A DNA stretch of 5,519 nucleotides, from contig CABUOH010000101.1 of NCBI GenBank assembly GCA_902493085.1, positions 1-5,519 of the forward strand, in the 5' to 3' direction. Origin of the DNA: an uncultured Sutterella sp. (GTDB taxonomy: Bacteria; Pseudomonadota; Gammaproteobacteria; Burkholderiales; Burkholderiaceae_F). This document shows, piece after piece, positions 5,047 to 5,519 of the stretch (positions are counted from its first letter, which is position 1; every line of letters begins with the position of its first letter). The translations under genes and the position numbers were made by a program. The notes below the pieces were generated by a model. That model did no database searches, was not told the origin of the DNA, and saw only the letters and a program-made list of their open reading frames with translations.

Positions 5047-5447
5047 GCTTCGTCATCCTCATCCCACGGGCGGAAGCGTTTTACAGGAAACGCAAACTCA
5101 TAGTTTTCAAACGACTCTCCACTTGGGTATCGCCATTTTCCGTTTTCAAAAACAAGACATGTTTTCATTTGGTTGCATTCAACCCGCATCAAGACTCCCT
5201 CCGGCGGTTCAACTTCTGGGAAAGCGTTCCATCCGTGCGGGTCGTACTCGCGCACTTCTTCGAGCATGTCGGACGTTATCTCTAGCGAGAGCTGGGGTTG
5301 AACACCGAACCATATGGTTGTTGGCTTTCCTCTTTTGAGGGCGGACGCAACCGCGGCTGAGCAAACTTCGAGAGCATCCGACAAGTCGCCTTTGCTGATC
5401 TCGTCGAGCTTTTTCTGAAGCTCGCGGTCTTTCAGTCTGTATTTCAT
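5043..5447 (-). CDS. Hypothetical phage protein with N-terminal extension plus W..FP...PP.G module, 134 aa
   Basis: The N-terminal half (1-60) is helical and charged (MKYRLKDRELQKKLDEISKGD...) followed by a strand-rich section (TTIWFGVQPQLSLEIT). The C-terminal half repeats the module of the next gene: WNAFPEVEPPEGVLMRVE (73-90), CLVFENGKW (97-105), and a VKRFRPWDEDDEA ending. No enzymatic motif is seen and the function is unknown. The ATG at 5447 has AGGA six bases upstream. A different frame starting at 5454 is open for 81 codons, but its product is basic, low in hydrophobic residues and lacks the paralogy, so I reject it. Confidence 0.75.
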   Translation of the reverse strand: MKYRLKDRELQKKLDEISKGDLSDALEVCSAAVASALKRGKPTTIWFGVQPQLSLEITSDMLEEVREYDPHGWNAFPEVEPPEGVLMRVECNQMKTCLVFENGKWRYPSGESFENYEFAFPVKRFRPWDEDDEA

Positions 5448-5460
5448 TTGTCATCCTGAT

Positions 5461-5519
5461 TCACAGTTCCCCGACCGTGAGGGTGAAGCGCCGGTGATAG
5501 ATGATCCGGTCTCTCGGGC
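5461..5519 (-). CDS. 3' tail of an unknown upstream gene (partial)
   Basis: The minus strand at the right edge is open in a frame ending ...RDRIIYHRRFTLTVGEL with TGA at 5463-5461, 13 bases before the 134-aa gene. Codon third positions are mostly G or C, unlike the competing frames. A second frame is also open and would end with TGA at 5446-5444 in another ATGA overlap, but its product is proline- and histidine-rich and looks less natural. Only 18 codons are visible, so no function can be given. Confidence 0.35.
   Translation of the reverse strand, partial: PRDRIIYHRRFTLTVGEL

Larger units (their letters stand above)
2917..5519. mobile_element. One end of a prophage or phage-derived integrated element
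   Basis: From the tRNA-Ser-like junction to the right edge all genes are on the minus strand, short and tightly packed. They include two phage-type regulators: an AntA/AntB-KilAC antirepressor and an AlpA-like DNA-binding protein. The left boundary is set by the tRNA 3' end; the right boundary is outside the window. No integrase, portal, capsid or tail gene is visible, so I cannot tell whether the element is intact, a satellite, or a decayed remnant. A plasmid-derived integrative element is a less likely alternative. Confidence 0.75.

Noticed and set aside
5209..5454. 81-codon minus-strand frame starting seven bases before the 134-aa gene
   Set aside because: The product is basic and unstructured-looking, and the alternative frame has a duplicated module and proper ATGA coupling.
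1..5519. CRISPR array or insertion sequence
   Set aside because: No regularly spaced repeats beyond the two tandem 12-mers, and no complete transposase or terminal inverted repeats were seen.

Overview
The window joins a bacterial chromosome segment (left, about 1-2910) to one end of a prophage or phage-derived island (right, about 2917-5519). The host looks like a betaproteobacterium of the order Burkholderiales, perhaps a gut Sutterellaceae. This is inferred from the style of the Nudix protein, the tRNA sequences and the AAA-ATPase-like/PD-(D/E)XK protein; no species-level marker is present.

Left part, plus strand: the 3' part of a Nudix hydrolase gene (entering from outside the window, ending at 539), then a complete tRNA-Gly(TCC) at 612-686 with its own promoter (567-596) and intrinsic terminator (693-730). 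A roughly 420-base stretch with no confident gene follows. Next is a large AAA-ATPase-like gene with a C-terminal PD-(D/E)XK nuclease-type domain (1150-2766). A near-perfect hairpin terminator lies at 2878-2910; its T-tract is on the minus strand.

Junction: just right of that terminator, the minus strand reads as the 3' end of a tRNA-Ser gene (acceptor strand, G73 and CCA; 2917-2934) whose T-arm is not intact. The order tRNA 3' end then terminator, with the tRNA body missing, is what integration into a tRNA gene leaves at one end. I read it as an att site. Next to it are two perfect tandem 12-bp repeats plus an imperfect inverted copy, possible integrase arm or directionality-factor sites.

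Right part, all minus strand: read in transcription order from the right edge, there is the tail of an unknown gene, a 134-aa protein, an 88-aa protein that shares a module with it, a 79-aa two-helix membrane protein, a 159-aa helical unknown, a 9-codon mini-ORF, an AntA/AntB-KilAC antirepressor and an AlpA-like helix-turn-helix protein next to the att site. Five consecutive junctions (134/88, 88/79, 79/159, 159/mini-ORF, mini-ORF/antirepressor) are ATGA start-stop overlaps, so this is one tightly coupled operon. The likely theme is early phage regulation and lysogeny control. No integrase, replication or structural gene is visible; they would have to lie beyond the right edge.

The items most worth a second look are the tRNA-Ser att junction with its repeats, the ATGA-bridging mini-ORF MKYRFKESA (which resembles the start of the 134-aa protein) and the duplicated W..FP...PP.G module in two adjacent phage genes.
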